DNA of 64,000 nt. Origin: an uncultured Clostridia bacterium (GTDB lineage: Bacteria > Bacillota > Clostridia > Christensenellales > QALW01). The stretch is taken from contig CAKRZX010000001.1 in NCBI GenBank assembly GCA_934434555.1, forward strand, positions 124,001 through 188,000, in the 5' to 3' direction. Under the pieces are notes generated by a model that saw nothing but the letters and a program-made list of their open reading frames with translations, was not told the origin of the DNA and made no database searches. The position numbers were made by a program, and so were the translations under genes. Positions 31,131-40,135 of the stretch are shown here, piece by piece. Positions within the stretch are counted from its first letter, which is position 1. Every line of letters begins with the position of its first letter.

Positions 31131-31948
31131 ATAAGTGTTTTAAGCACGGTTACTTCAAACTGTTCGGCCTGAAAATGAATTTTACCGGGAAGCGTGCGCG
31201 CGAACTTGCTTTCGCTGTTAAGCGTTCCGGAATAGCCGTAATTGTGCAGAGCGTCGGAAAAATCGTCCCAGTCGCCGTCGCCGGAAAACGGAAGCAAATG
31301 CAGATCCGTGCCGAGGGCGGCATCGTGAACATGCAATGCCTTGATTTTATCGCCGTTAAGCATAAAGAAATCGCTGACCTTGCCATTAACGGAAAACAGA
31401 TGTCCGGTATCAAGGCAGGCGCAGAGGCCGTTAACGGAATCAAGCATTCTTTTCATTTTTGCGCCGTCATTTATAAAGCCGTGGGGACCGGGCAGATTTT
31501 CAAGGCACACGGTAGTGTGTTTTGCCGAATCGCACAGGCGGGTAAGCATTTCCTTGTTGAACTCAAACGTTTTGCTTTCGTCCGGGTCGGGAATCGTCCA
31601 CGAATAAATATAGGGATGCACCACAGTATAAGGGATTTCAAGTTCGGACGCAACGCGGACACAGTCTTCCATTGACTTAATTACCTTTTCAACGGTGTCG
31701 GGGCTTTTTTTATAAAATTCGCCCGGCATAGGTGCGTGGCACTGACCTATTTCAAGCCCGCATCTCTTTACCGTATCGGTTATCTCCCTGCCCCGCTTCA
31801 AGCCGAGTCCGTCTTCATACATTTCGGGCACATAGAATTCGTCCAGGTCAACGGCATCGAATCCCGCTTTTTTGAGCATAGAATAATACTCTTCTCTGCC
31901 ATTGCGGTAAACATCGCAATAGATATCACTGTTTCGGCTTAATTTCAT
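31124..31948 (-). CDS. Sugar phosphate isomerase/epimerase-like TIM barrel (AP_endonuc_2 family)
   Basis: A 274-residue soluble protein of the xylose isomerase-like TIM-barrel superfamily. Typical metal-site strands are visible: CHAPMPGEFY, VVHPYIY, CLENLPG (Glu), CLDTGH (Asp, His), LHVHDA (His) and a late NSESKF (Glu). The family covers sugar isomerases, epimerases and dehydratases, and the substrate cannot be told from sequence. The start has GAGGTG 4 nt upstream; the T run of the jag terminator overlaps this site. It is monocistronic between the jag gene and the convergent HTH gene. Confidence 0.82.
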   Translation of the reverse strand: MKLSRNSDIYCDVYRNGREEYYSMLKKAGFDAVDLDEFYVPEMYEDGLGLKRGREITDTVKRCGLEIGQCHAPMPGEFYKKSPDTVEKVIKSMEDCVRVASELEIPYTVVHPYIYSWTIPDPDESKTFEFNKEMLTRLCDSAKHTTVCLENLPGPHGFINDGAKMKRMLDSVNGLCACLDTGHLFSVNGKVSDFFMLNGDKIKALHVHDAALGTDLHLLPFSGDGDWDDFSDALHNYGYSGTLNSESKFARTLPGKIHFQAEQFEVTVLKTLIK

Positions 31949-31957
31949 AAGTCACCT

Positions 31958-31983
31958 CAAAAAACCTCCGAGAATATCGGAGG
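31958..31983 (-). terminator. Rho-independent terminator of the rpmH-rnpA-yidD-yidC-jag operon
   Basis: Minus strand CCTCCGA, 5-nt loop, TCGGAGG, TTTTTT, starting 8 nt after the jag stop codon. Confidence 0.85.
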
Positions 31984-31990
31984 TAAAAAG

Positions 31991-32761
31991 TTATTTTTTA
32001 ATGTCAATCACAATATGGCGGTTGGGTTCTTCGCCCTCACTGTATGTTACAACAGCCTCGTCGTTTTGGAGCGCAAAGTGAATTATTCTTCTTTCAAAGG
32101 GGCTCATAGGCTCTAAAACCACTTTTCTGCCCGTGCGCACTGCCTGACCCGCTTTTTTCTTTGCAAGACGGATAAGCGTATTTTCGCGCTTTTTGCGGTA
32201 GTTTTCGGTATCAACCGTTACGCGGTGGTAATCTTCCTTGTCCTTGTTGTACACAAGCGATGCAAGATACTGAACCGCATCAAGAGTTTCGCCGCGTCTG
32301 CCGATAAGCACGCCCATATCGTCGCCTTCAAGATTCACAAGCAAGCCGTTTTCGGTATTCGCCGCCTTAACCGTGCCGCTTACGCCAACGTGCTCCATAA
32401 GTCCTTTAAGGAACTCGGTTACTTCGTTTTCAACGAACTCGGTTCCCTCTGGGAAATACTCTCCCTTTATTTCTTCACGGTCTTCGCGTCTTTCGCGCTT
32501 CTCGTGTTTTTTTCTTCTGTCGCCGCGCTCCCGTGCGGGACGCTCGGCGGGTTTATCCTTATTAAGCACAAAGTCGGGAACAACCGCTTCTTCACGCTCG
32601 GTAAGTTTTATTTTTGCGGGTTTGCTGCCTATGCCCATAAAGCCCTTTTTGCCGTAGTCAAGCACTTCCATCTCAACTTCGTCAACAGTAAGCTGCATCT
32701 CTTCAAGCCCCTTAAACAGAGCCTGGTCGACAGTATCGCCCTCAACTTCCAAAATTCTCAT
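31991..32761 (-). CDS. jag: RNA-binding protein Jag/KhpB (SpoIIIJ-associated)
   Basis: A 256-residue protein with three parts: an N-terminal Jag_N domain ([35 protein letters not shown]), a charged Arg/Glu-rich linker (~75-105), a KH domain (~110-190, with the GRRGETLDAVQYLASLV motif) and a C-terminal R3H domain (~195-256, SPFERRIIHFAL, HIVIDI). Jag/KhpB binds RNA and is tied to cell division, elongation and sporulation in Firmicutes. It overlaps the yidC stop codon by 4 nt (ATGA), a conserved arrangement. Confidence 0.95.
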   Translation of the reverse strand: MRILEVEGDTVDQALFKGLEEMQLTVDEVEMEVLDYGKKGFMGIGSKPAKIKLTEREEAVVPDFVLNKDKPAERPARERGDRRKKHEKRERREDREEIKGEYFPEGTEFVENEVTEFLKGLMEHVGVSGTVKAANTENGLLVNLEGDDMGVLIGRRGETLDAVQYLASLVYNKDKEDYHRVTVDTENYRKKRENTLIRLAKKKAGQAVRTGRKVVLEPMSPFERRIIHFALQNDEAVVTYSEGEEPNRHIVIDIKK

Positions 32762-33750
32762 TGTTCAATTTCTCCTTTTTTTGCTTCTCGCGCATCAAGT
32801 ACTTTATTGATGATAAAGTTCAACAGGAGCATACAAAGGCTTGAAGTTATCCAGTAAATTGCCAGCGCCGTACTTGAAACAAGACAGAAATAAACAAACA
32901 TAAGGGGGAAGAATATTTTCATAAACTTGCCCGTGCCCGCTGCCTGCTGCATTGTCGGGTCGGTTGACGCCGGCTGCTGATTCTGCTGCCCTTTAAGGCT
33001 TAAAAGCTGTACTGCGCCCGCAAGCAAAGGCAGAATATAGAAGCCGTTTCCGCCCACTGCTCCGCCGGTGGCAAAATGCGTTTTCACGAACTCCCTTGCG
33101 GGTTCAAGACCGGCGCTTACGCTGTCGGCAAACGCCTGGAACGTTTCAAAATCGCCGAAATTCGAGAAAGTATTCTTGAACGTGGATTGAAGCATCGCCG
33201 CCACATTGTTTGCCTGAGGTATAATATAGCCGTCGATGTTCTTTATTATCCAAAGCGTGCGCGTTCCCCATACTTCGCTGAAATTGAAGTACACGTCGGG
33301 CTGCCAGATATTCTTTACCCACAAAAATCCGTTTGTGGAGAACCAGTTTGCAATGTCGCTTTCCGTGCTGAGACGGGAAAGTTCATACATATGTTCTGCC
33401 GCAAGATTGCGGAAAACGGCGAAGAAAGCAATAAGAATGGGGTAAGTAAGCAGCATCGTGCCGCAGCCTTTGGGCATCATACCGATGCCGTTCTTTTTGC
33501 GCACTTCCATCATTCTCTGCTGTGCCTTTTGAGGGTCGTTTTTGTAAGCCTTATTGATATTGTCAATTTCCGGCTGGATTTTTTTGAGTTTTGCCGTGTA
33601 TTCACGCTGTCCGATACGGCTGCGGATATCAAGCGGCGAAAGAACAAGCCTGAACAGAATTGTAAAGATTACTATCGACAGACCGTAATTGTTCGTTAAA
33701 CCGTTTATCCAGTCGAATATCATTCCGAAAAAGTCGCTGATATAACTCAC
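32758..33750 (-). CDS. yidC: Membrane protein insertase YidC/SpoIIIJ
   Basis: A 330-residue Oxa1-type insertase that places proteins into the cytoplasmic membrane, alone or with SecYEG. The five-helix core is present: first helix [20 protein letters not shown] with the conserved Arg in the groove, the cytoplasmic hairpin ([20 protein letters not shown]), then [18 protein letters not shown] and C-terminal helices ([18 protein letters not shown]). No lipobox is visible, so it begins directly with a membrane segment. It overlaps yidD upstream and jag downstream by 4 nt each. Confidence 0.95.
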   Translation of the reverse strand: MSYISDFFGMIFDWINGLTNNYGLSIVIFTILFRLVLSPLDIRSRIGQREYTAKLKKIQPEIDNINKAYKNDPQKAQQRMMEVRKKNGIGMMPKGCGTMLLTYPILIAFFAVFRNLAAEHMYELSRLSTESDIANWFSTNGFLWVKNIWQPDVYFNFSEVWGTRTLWIIKNIDGYIIPQANNVAAMLQSTFKNTFSNFGDFETFQAFADSVSAGLEPAREFVKTHFATGGAVGGNGFYILPLLAGAVQLLSLKGQQNQQPASTDPTMQQAAGTGKFMKIFFPLMFVYFCLVSSTALAIYWITSSLCMLLLNFIINKVLDAREAKKGEIEQ

Positions 33751-33995
33751 TTAGTTTTCTCCTGTCCTTTTTTCTCGGGGACCGGGTCGTAACCGCCCTT
33801 AAAAAACGGATTACAACGCATAATTCGCCAAAGTGCGAGTGCGCCGCCCTTTATCACGCCGAACCGCTCTATTGCGGTATAAGCATACTCCGAACACGTG
33901 GGTATAAACCTGCACGCGGGAGGTAAAAAAGGCGAAACTTCTCTCTTATATCCCTTTATAAGCCGCAGCGCCGCTTTCTTAAACGGATTCTGCAT
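33747..33995 (-). CDS. yidD: Membrane protein insertion efficiency factor YidD
   Basis: An 82-residue protein of the YidD (DUF37) family. The motif [19 protein letters not shown] and the later [17 protein letters not shown] are diagnostic. It has an amphipathic N-terminal helix ([20 protein letters not shown]) that associates with the inner membrane face near YidC. The start MQNPFKK at 33995 was chosen because family members begin there; the frame runs further upstream but would overlap rnpA more deeply. It overlaps the 3' end of rnpA by 17 nt. Confidence 0.95.
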   Translation of the reverse strand: MQNPFKKAALRLIKGYKREVSPFLPPACRFIPTCSEYAYTAIERFGVIKGGALALWRIMRCNPFFKGGYDPVPEKKGQEKTK

Positions 33996-34323
33996 TAAAA
34001 GCACCCGCCTTTGTAAGCAACGCCTGCATTTCATTTTGTGCAAAGGCAGAACTCTGCCCTATAAGCGGTTTGCGGGCTATAAAAAGATATGCCGTATTGC
34101 CGTTAAGACACGGCGCAAGCGGAGAAAGACCGGCGCGCATAATGCGCTTTGTCCTGTTACGGACAACGGCATTGCCCAGTTTTGAACTGACCGACACGCC
34201 GAACTTTTTACCGGACCTGTTTTTTGCGCAGATAAGCACCATATAAGGCGATGAAACCGACTTGCCTCTTGAAACCACATAGCGGAATTCCTTGTTCTTT
34301 TTTAACATATCCTGTTTTTTCAA
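33979..34323 (-). CDS. rnpA: Ribonuclease P protein component
   Basis: A 114-residue basic protein that supports the RNase P RNA in 5' processing of tRNA precursors. It begins [20 protein letters not shown] and contains the RNR signature region [16 protein letters not shown]. Its place between rpmH and yidD is the classic bacterial order near oriC. The predicted size is normal for Firmicutes. Confidence 0.95.
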   Translation of the reverse strand: MKKQDMLKKNKEFRYVVSRGKSVSSPYMVLICAKNRSGKKFGVSVSSKLGNAVVRNRTKRIMRAGLSPLAPCLNGNTAYLFIARKPLIGQSSAFAQNEMQALLTKAGAFNAESV

Positions 34324-34341
34324 GAGGTTGCCTCCCTTATA

Positions 34342-34476
34342 TTATGCGCTGAGAACCTTTCTGCCGCGGCGACGACGCCTTTGAAGCACGTTGCGTCCGT
34401 TCTTTGTGCTCATTCTCTCGCGGAAGCCGTGAACCTTCTTTCTCTTGCGTCTGTTGGGTTGGTAGGTACGTAACAT
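34342..34476 (-). CDS. rpmH: 50S ribosomal protein L34
   Basis: A 44-residue very basic protein translated from the minus strand: [20 protein letters not shown] at the start, [20 protein letters not shown], then VLSA. This is the full L34 sequence pattern (QPxxRKRxxxHGFxxRM). It is the first gene of the rpmH-rnpA-yidD-yidC-jag operon, with a consensus promoter at 34548-34576. Confidence 0.97.
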   Translation of the reverse strand: MLRTYQPNRRKRKKVHGFRERMSTKNGRNVLQRRRRRGRKVLSA

Positions 34477-34547
34477 AATAAAATCATCCTTTCATAAATC
34501 GCCTTTACGGCGCAAAATTACGTATTATCGCATAATAGCGTGACACT

Positions 34548-34576
34548 ATTATATAAAAATTAGCCCGATGTGTCAA
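34548..34576 (-). promoter_or_regulatory. SigA-type promoter of the rpmH operon
   Basis: Minus strand TTGACA (34571-34576), 17-nt spacer, TATAAT (34548-34553): full consensus. Confidence 0.88.
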
Positions 34577-34705
34577 ACGAAAAATAAAAGAATTTGTTTT
34601 TGTCCTCTCAAAAGTGCAAATGGGCACATATCCACAAGATGTGGTATAGGCAAAAAAGTTATCCACAATTTTGCGAAAATTTATTTTTTCAGCGCGTTTT
34701 TTCTG

Positions 34706-34734
34706 TTGATTTTACGGGCATTTTGTGTTATTAT
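34706..34734 (+). promoter_or_regulatory. Promoter of dnaA
   Basis: TTGATT (34706-34711), 17-nt spacer, TATTAT (34729-34734), 36 nt before the GTG start. The perfect DnaA box at 34659 lies ~40 nt upstream of the -35 element and could allow autoregulation. Confidence 0.65.
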
Positions 34735-34769
34735 TTTAACGCTCTGAAGTTTTGGGGAGGTTCTTAAAA

Positions 34770-36116
34770 GTGAACGCAAAAGATATTTTTTCGCAGATAT
34801 GCGGCATAATCGAAAATGAGCCCGAGGAGATTTCACCCATGTCCTATAAAACATGGATATGTACTCTTGAACCCCTCGTTTTTAAGGACAATACCCTTTA
34901 TCTCGTTGTGCCCTCGGAAATGCACAGGCGGCATATTATGACCGTTACCGGCGGCATACTGTACACTTATCTTATTTCTGCGCTCAACATAGTTATAAAT
35001 AACCCCGGAGCAAATGTAACGCTGCTTCTTAAAGAGGAAGTAGCCTCGGTAATGGACAGCGATGTTAAGACGGGCGCAAAAATTCAGCGGCCCATGCTTA
35101 ACGAACGCTACACTTTTGAAAACTTCGTAACGGGGCCCAGCAACCAGTTTGCACAGGCGGCGGCTTTAAGCGTAGCCGAAGCGCCTGCGGCAATGTTCAA
35201 TCCCCTTTTCATTTACGGCGGCGTAGGTTTGGGCAAAACCCACCTTATGCACGCAATAGGCAACTATATTCTTGAAAAAACGCCCAAAACCAAGGTTCTT
35301 TATATAACAAGCGAAAAATATACAAACGATTTTATCGGTGCTCTTTCAAAGCACCAGATAGCCGCTTTCCGTGAACGTTACCGCCAGAATGTGGACGTGC
35401 TTATGATCGACGATGTTCAGTTTCTTTCCGGCAAAGAAAGCATTCAGGAAGAAATATTCCACAATATAAATGACCTTTTTAGCGCTAACAAACAGATAAT
35501 ACTTTCAAGTGACCGTCCGCCTAAAAATATCGCCACCCTTTCCGACAGGCTCTGTTCCCGTTTTGAGGGAGGTCTGCTTGCAGACATCACTCCGCCTGAC
35601 CTTGAAATGCGTGCCGCTATTTTAAGAAAAAAAGCGGACAACAACAATATGGAAGGCATAACCGACAATATCCTGTTTTTGATTGCCGAAAAAGCAAGTG
35701 ACAACGTGCGTGAACTTGAAGGCGCGCTTAAACGGGTTTATTCCTACTCGGCATTAACCGGCAGGGAAATAAGCATGGACCTTGCCGCCGAAGCGCTTAA
35801 AGACTATCATACCGAAATACAGAAACAGGTTACCCCCGAAGCGATAATAGACGCGGTATCGGCGTATTTTTCCGTTACCCCGGATGACATTATGGGGTCG
35901 AGGAGGGACAGGGCAATTGTTCAGCCCCGGCACATAGCATACTATCTTTGCCGTGAAATGACTGACCTTTCAACCTCACGCATAGGCGAAGAGTTTAACG
36001 GGCGTGACCACGCAACGATAATGAACGGCATAGGCAAAATCCGCACTGCCGTTAAAACCGATGAAAAATTAAAGGAACATATTGACGATATTATTACCCG
36101 CCTGCGCGGCGAATAA
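34770..36116 (+). CDS. dnaA: Chromosomal replication initiator DnaA
   Basis: A 448-residue initiator ATPase. The GTG at 34770 is preferred since GGGGAGG lies 9 nt before it; an earlier in-frame TTG overlaps that site. Domain I ~1-90, short linker, AAA+ domain III with Walker A GGVGLGKTHL and Walker B VLMIDDVQF, then the C-terminal DnaA-box-binding domain with the signature GRDHATIMNGIGKI. It lies next to the oriC-like region. Unlike the usual order, dnaN does not follow; a membrane protein gene starts 9 nt downstream. Confidence 0.97.
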   Translation: MNAKDIFSQICGIIENEPEEISPMSYKTWICTLEPLVFKDNTLYLVVPSEMHRRHIMTVTGGILYTYLISALNIVINNPGANVTLLLKEEVASVMDSDVKTGAKIQRPMLNERYTFENFVTGPSNQFAQAAALSVAEAPAAMFNPLFIYGGVGLGKTHLMHAIGNYILEKTPKTKVLYITSEKYTNDFIGALSKHQIAAFRERYRQNVDVLMIDDVQFLSGKESIQEEIFHNINDLFSANKQIILSSDRPPKNIATLSDRLCSRFEGGLLADITPPDLEMRAAILRKKADNNNMEGITDNILFLIAEKASDNVRELEGALKRVYSYSALTGREISMDLAAEALKDYHTEIQKQVTPEAIIDAVSAYFSVTPDDIMGSRRDRAIVQPRHIAYYLCREMTDLSTSRIGEEFNGRDHATIMNGIGKIRTAVKTDEKLKEHIDDIITRLRGE

Positions 36117-36125
36117 GGAGGACTT

Positions 36126-38237
36126 ATGTTTTTCGGCTCTTTTACGGGAAACCTTTTCGGTTTCCTTTACTTTACCCTTTTTATTTTGGGCGGAATTATC
36201 ATTTCCCTTAATGTTTTCTCTTTTTCGGGCTTTAAGCGCCTCTGGCTCGGAAGCGTTATAGGCACGGTTCTTTTAATGTGGCTGCCGGTGCTTGTTTCGT
36301 TTGTTTTGGGCTTTAATAAACTTTCGCATATTGCCGCCGCGCTGATTCTCGCTGCGCTGTGCGTGCCTGCTTATTTTCTTTGTAAAAGCAGGCGCACTCC
36401 CCTCTCTTTTGATAAAAAGGAACTTTATTCGCTGTGCCTGATAATTCCCTTATGCATTTTTTACGCAATAGTGGAAACGAACCACATTATGGAGCCGACC
36501 GAAAGCGGCGGAATGATTTTCGGGCAGAGCACGTACTATGACGCCAATATTCATTTAAGTTTTATAACGACTCCCGTAAAACAGGGCAAGATGCCTTTTC
36601 AATATAATATATACCCCGACGCACAGGTGTCATATCCTTTTTTGTGTGATACGGTTTCGTCATCAATATATATCTGGGGTTCGTCACTGCGCTTTGCATA
36701 CGTTCTCCCCACCGTTATAGGTGCGCTTAACGTGTTTGCCGGTGCATTCGCTTTCTTTTTTGAGTGGCTGAAAAAATTCTCGCGCGCCGCCCTTGCATGG
36801 ATACTGTTCTTTTTTAACGGCGGATTCGGCTTTGTGTATTTCTTTGAAAATCTCCGCCGTGACCCGTCCAACTTTTCAAGGATTTTTACCGCACTTTACG
36901 AAACGCCCACCAATCTTAACGAAAAAATGATTCGCTGGGTAAACACCGTGTGCGATATGATGATTCCTCAGCGTGCCACACTGTTCGGGTGGATGATGCT
37001 TTTTGCGGTACTGTTTCTGCTCTACCGTGCCGTGTTTGAAAAAGAGAAAAAGCTCTATGTTTACGCCGGTGTTCTTGCGGGGCTTACGCCGCTTATAAGC
37101 ACTCACATATTTTTAAGTCTGGGCATTATTTCGGCGGTGTGGATGATTTCACGCCTGTGGAAAATGTCGGGCTTTAATGACAAATATGCCGGCTATACCG
37201 CTGTGGGAATACTGCTTGTAACCGTACTTGCCTTTATAATTTCCTGTCTGAAATCGGGTTCCGGATTAAGTTCATTTGACTACGATTCCGCCGGGTTTGC
37301 CGCTCTTATATGGGGAGGAATGTGTTTGGCGGCGGTGTACGTGTTCCTGATTATCACTGCCCTTATGAACGGCAAATTCAGGGAACTTGCACTTTCTTGG
37401 GGAATATTCCTTATTGCAGTGCTTATTTTTGCCATGCCCCAATTGCTTCTCTTTACGTTCCGCCAAAGTTCCGGCACGGGGTTCCTGCGCCCTCACTTTA
37501 ACTGGATAAACGGTCAGGATGAATATTTATGGTTTTATATTAAAAATGTGGGTGTATGCGCGCTGCTTATTATCCCGGCGGTTATTTGGGGAAGCAAGCG
37601 CCTTAAAAGCATTGTTGCGCCTGCGGCGGTGCTTATGCTTATTGCCGATACCTACGCTTTGCAGCCCAACCCCTACGACAACAACAAACTTCTCTACCCC
37701 GCCTATGTGCTTGTGTGCGGCGCGGTTGCCGCTTATATGGTTGAACTGTACGGGAAAATCAAGTGCGTAAAAGGCTCAAAAGTCATTGCCGTTACTGCCG
37801 TTACCGTATGCACGCTTTCGGCGGTGCTTTCAATGGGAAGAGAAGCGGTTTCCGACCAATACGAAATGTATTCTCCCTCTCAGGTGCGTCTTTCGCTTTG
37901 GCTTGACAAAAACGTTGAAAGCGACGCAGTTCTTTTGACAAACGACCGCTACAACAACGCAATAACAAGCCTTACGGGGCTTAACATCGTCTGCGGTTCG
38001 TCCTCGTTCCTATCCCCACACGGGCTTGATGAAAACTTTTCGCTCGTTCAAACGGACGTAAACAAAATGTATTCCCGCCCGAAAGAGTTTTTTGAGCTTT
38101 TTGCAAAATACGGCGTCACACACATAGTAGTCGGAAATGAAGAACGTTCTTCATACAGCGTTGACGAGACGGCGCTGAGCGAACTGTTTGAATCCGTTTA
38201 CCAATGCGACGGCATTACGGTTTATAAAGTAAAATAA
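36126..38237 (+). CDS. Large polytopic membrane protein, GT-C-like, unknown function
   Basis: A 703-residue protein with at least 12 hydrophobic helices and a soluble C-terminal part (~590-703). The first extracytoplasmic loop (~110-160) contains conserved-looking acidic and aromatic residues (TYYDANIHLSFITTPVKQGK) before YPFLCDTVSS, an arrangement reminiscent of GT-C glycosyltransferases that use lipid-linked sugars. I do not recognise a specific family. GGAGGAC precedes the ATG, 9 nt after dnaA, so it is probably co-transcribed with dnaA; the terminator at 38245-38270 ends the unit. Confidence 0.7.
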   Translation: MFFGSFTGNLFGFLYFTLFILGGIIISLNVFSFSGFKRLWLGSVIGTVLLMWLPVLVSFVLGFNKLSHIAAALILAALCVPAYFLCKSRRTPLSFDKKELYSLCLIIPLCIFYAIVETNHIMEPTESGGMIFGQSTYYDANIHLSFITTPVKQGKMPFQYNIYPDAQVSYPFLCDTVSSSIYIWGSSLRFAYVLPTVIGALNVFAGAFAFFFEWLKKFSRAALAWILFFFNGGFGFVYFFENLRRDPSNFSRIFTALYETPTNLNEKMIRWVNTVCDMMIPQRATLFGWMMLFAVLFLLYRAVFEKEKKLYVYAGVLAGLTPLISTHIFLSLGIISAVWMISRLWKMSGFNDKYAGYTAVGILLVTVLAFIISCLKSGSGLSSFDYDSAGFAALIWGGMCLAAVYVFLIITALMNGKFRELALSWGIFLIAVLIFAMPQLLLFTFRQSSGTGFLRPHFNWINGQDEYLWFYIKNVGVCALLIIPAVIWGSKRLKSIVAPAAVLMLIADTYALQPNPYDNNKLLYPAYVLVCGAVAAYMVELYGKIKCVKGSKVIAVTAVTVCTLSAVLSMGREAVSDQYEMYSPSQVRLSLWLDKNVESDAVLLTNDRYNNAITSLTGLNIVCGSSSFLSPHGLDENFSLVQTDVNKMYSRPKEFFELFAKYGVTHIVVGNEERSSYSVDETALSELFESVYQCDGITVYKVK

Positions 38238-38244
38238 TGAACTC

Positions 38245-38270
38245 TGCCCTCTTTTTGAGGGCATTTTTCT
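38245..38270 (+). terminator. Rho-independent terminator after the dnaA-membrane protein unit
   Basis: TGCCCTC, 5-T loop, GAGGGCA, TTTTTC. Confidence 0.85.
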
Positions 38271-38303
38271 TTGTTTTTTGTATTTTTATATTTGTTTTAT
38301 GCA

Positions 38304-38331
38304 TTGATTTTATTTGTTTTTTTGCTATAAT
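38304..38331 (+). promoter_or_regulatory. SigA-type promoter of the DUF5696-like gene
   Basis: TTGATT (38304-38309), 16-nt spacer, TATAAT (38326-38331); a second overlapping TATAAT starts at 38331. The start codon is at 38364. Confidence 0.7.
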
Positions 38332-38363
38332 ATAATCAATAAATTCAGCAAGGAGAGAGCAAA

Positions 38364-40091
38364 ATGGAACTTACACGCACACGCTGTTTTGACAGGGACG
38401 GAAATGTGTTTTATGCACCGGTAACGGTACGGGAAGAGGGCAATGCATATCATTGTACGGTAAAGCAAGCGGATATTGAAAATGCCGCAAAAATTGATAT
38501 TCTGCCGCAGGTAGGCGAAACGGAGGCAAGTGACGGCTGGATACTTGTTTCGTATCTGCATTTTGAGGGAATAATTATGTTCTCGCCGAAGGACAAGGAT
38601 AACGAATATACCGTATATCCCAAACTGCACTTTTACGGTGTAAAAAACGAAAAGGGAACGTTTATGGTCGTTTACGATTCCGGAATGTTTGCCCAGACTG
38701 ATTTGTTTTTCGGCAGCAAAGAAGGTGTAAGGAACATATACTTTTCGCTTTCGCTTGCCCGTGACGGGCTGACCGCGTATGACGATGTAAATGTTACCGT
38801 TTATAAGCTTGATGACGGCGCAGACTACAATACAATGGCAAAAATCTACCGCAAACTTCAACGGGAAAAGGGTTTGAAGTCAATAAAGGAAAAGAACCGT
38901 GAAGCGGTAACATATGCGGCGGAATCAATGGAAATCCGGGTAAGAATGGCTTGGAAGCCCGTTCCCACTCCCGTTGACGACCAGACGCCCGAAACCGAGC
39001 CGCCTGTGCACATTGCCGTTACCTTTGACAGGCTTAAAGAAATTATGACACGTATGCACGCCCGTGGCGTAGAAAAGGCGGAATTCTGCCTTGTAGGTTG
39101 GAACAAGAGCGGTCACGACGGGCGTTTCCCGCAGATGTTCCCCGTGGAAGAGGGGCTCGGCGGTGAAGAGAAATTAAAGGAAGTTATCGCTTACGGGCAA
39201 AAACTGGGCTACAAAGTTGTTTGCCACACCAACAGTTACGATTCCTACACCATTGCCGACTGCTTTAACATAAACGATATTGTTCTTGACAAAAACGGCA
39301 ACCGTGAATGTTTAAGCGCCGGTTGGTCCGGCGGCAGGGCATATCACATCTGTTCCGTTCCCGCCCTTGAATATGCAAAACAGGAATTGCCGAAAGTTAA
39401 GGCGCTCGGTTTTGAGGGGCTGCATTACATTGACGTACTTTCCCTTGAACGTCCGCTGCTGTGTTTGGACAAGAATCATTTCTGCACCCGTGACGACACA
39501 CTGAATAACTGGAACACCCTTGCCGATTTTTCATCTTCCCTTTTCGGCGGATTTGCAAGCGAGGGCGCGTTTGACACGATGGTGCGTCACATAGACTATG
39601 CCCTTTACGGCGGATTCCTTAAATTTCAGCGCAAGGCAACGGAGTTCAATTATGTACAGCTTCCCCTGTGGGATATAGTTTTCCACGGCTCCGTGCTTGC
39701 GACTCCCTCATCGGAGATGGTGAACATCTCCCTTTGCAACCGTGATATGCAACTTAAATTCATTGAGTACGGCGGCAGACCGTCAATGTACGTATACTCC
39801 CGCTTTGTTACCGAAAGCGCTTCCCGCGGCAACTGGATGGGCAAGGACGATTTGCGCTGTGAAACGGACGAAGAACTTGACGCAAGCGTGAATGCCTTAA
39901 AAGCCGCCGACGATTTGTACGCCCCTCTTAAACGCCTGCAATTTGAGTTTATAGAAGAGCACAAATACCTCAATCCCACGCTTGTGCGCGTAACTTACGG
40001 CGACGGCACAAAGATTTACATCAATTACTCCCTTGCCCCCATTACCGCCGACGGCATTGAGATAGCCGCAAAGGATTACACGATTATTTAA
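38364..40091 (+). CDS. DUF5696-like putative glycoside hydrolase
   Basis: A 575-residue cytoplasmic protein without signal peptide. The N-terminal ~170 residues are beta-rich. The central part (~220-470) resembles a TIM-barrel glycosidase: VEKAEFCLVGWNKSGHDGRFPQ, GYKVVCHTNSYDS, GFEGLHYIDVLS (possible catalytic Asp at a strand end), then QLPLWDIVFHG. A small beta domain ends the protein (VTYGDGTKIYINYS). DUF5696 proteins occur near carbohydrate genes and are suspected glycosidases; the substrate is unknown. It has its own promoter and terminator. The family name is from memory and unverified. Confidence 0.65.
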   Translation: MELTRTRCFDRDGNVFYAPVTVREEGNAYHCTVKQADIENAAKIDILPQVGETEASDGWILVSYLHFEGIIMFSPKDKDNEYTVYPKLHFYGVKNEKGTFMVVYDSGMFAQTDLFFGSKEGVRNIYFSLSLARDGLTAYDDVNVTVYKLDDGADYNTMAKIYRKLQREKGLKSIKEKNREAVTYAAESMEIRVRMAWKPVPTPVDDQTPETEPPVHIAVTFDRLKEIMTRMHARGVEKAEFCLVGWNKSGHDGRFPQMFPVEEGLGGEEKLKEVIAYGQKLGYKVVCHTNSYDSYTIADCFNINDIVLDKNGNRECLSAGWSGGRAYHICSVPALEYAKQELPKVKALGFEGLHYIDVLSLERPLLCLDKNHFCTRDDTLNNWNTLADFSSSLFGGFASEGAFDTMVRHIDYALYGGFLKFQRKATEFNYVQLPLWDIVFHGSVLATPSSEMVNISLCNRDMQLKFIEYGGRPSMYVYSRFVTESASRGNWMGKDDLRCETDEELDASVNALKAADDLYAPLKRLQFEFIEEHKYLNPTLVRVTYGDGTKIYINYSLAPITADGIEIAAKDYTII

Positions 40092-40094
40092 TAA

Positions 40095-40133
40095 AAAAAT
40101 CGGGAACTGCATTTTTGCAAGTCCCGATTTTTG
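40095..40133. terminator. Bidirectional rho-independent terminator
   Basis: AAAAATCGGGA ... TCCCGATTTTTG, a stem with A and T runs on both sides, between the convergent DUF5696-like gene and the glycerophosphodiesterase gene. Confidence 0.82.
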
Positions 40134-40135
40134 TT

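Larger units (their letters stand above)
34500..34750. other. Probable chromosomal replication origin (oriC) between rpmH and dnaA
   Basis: An A/T-rich gap of ~290 bp between the divergent rpmH and dnaA genes. It contains a perfect DnaA box TTATCCACA (34659-34667), a near-perfect ATATCCACA (34628-34636), and an A/T-rich stretch with T runs (34676-34702) that could unwind. Only a few boxes are visible, so part of the origin may lie elsewhere. Confidence 0.7.
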
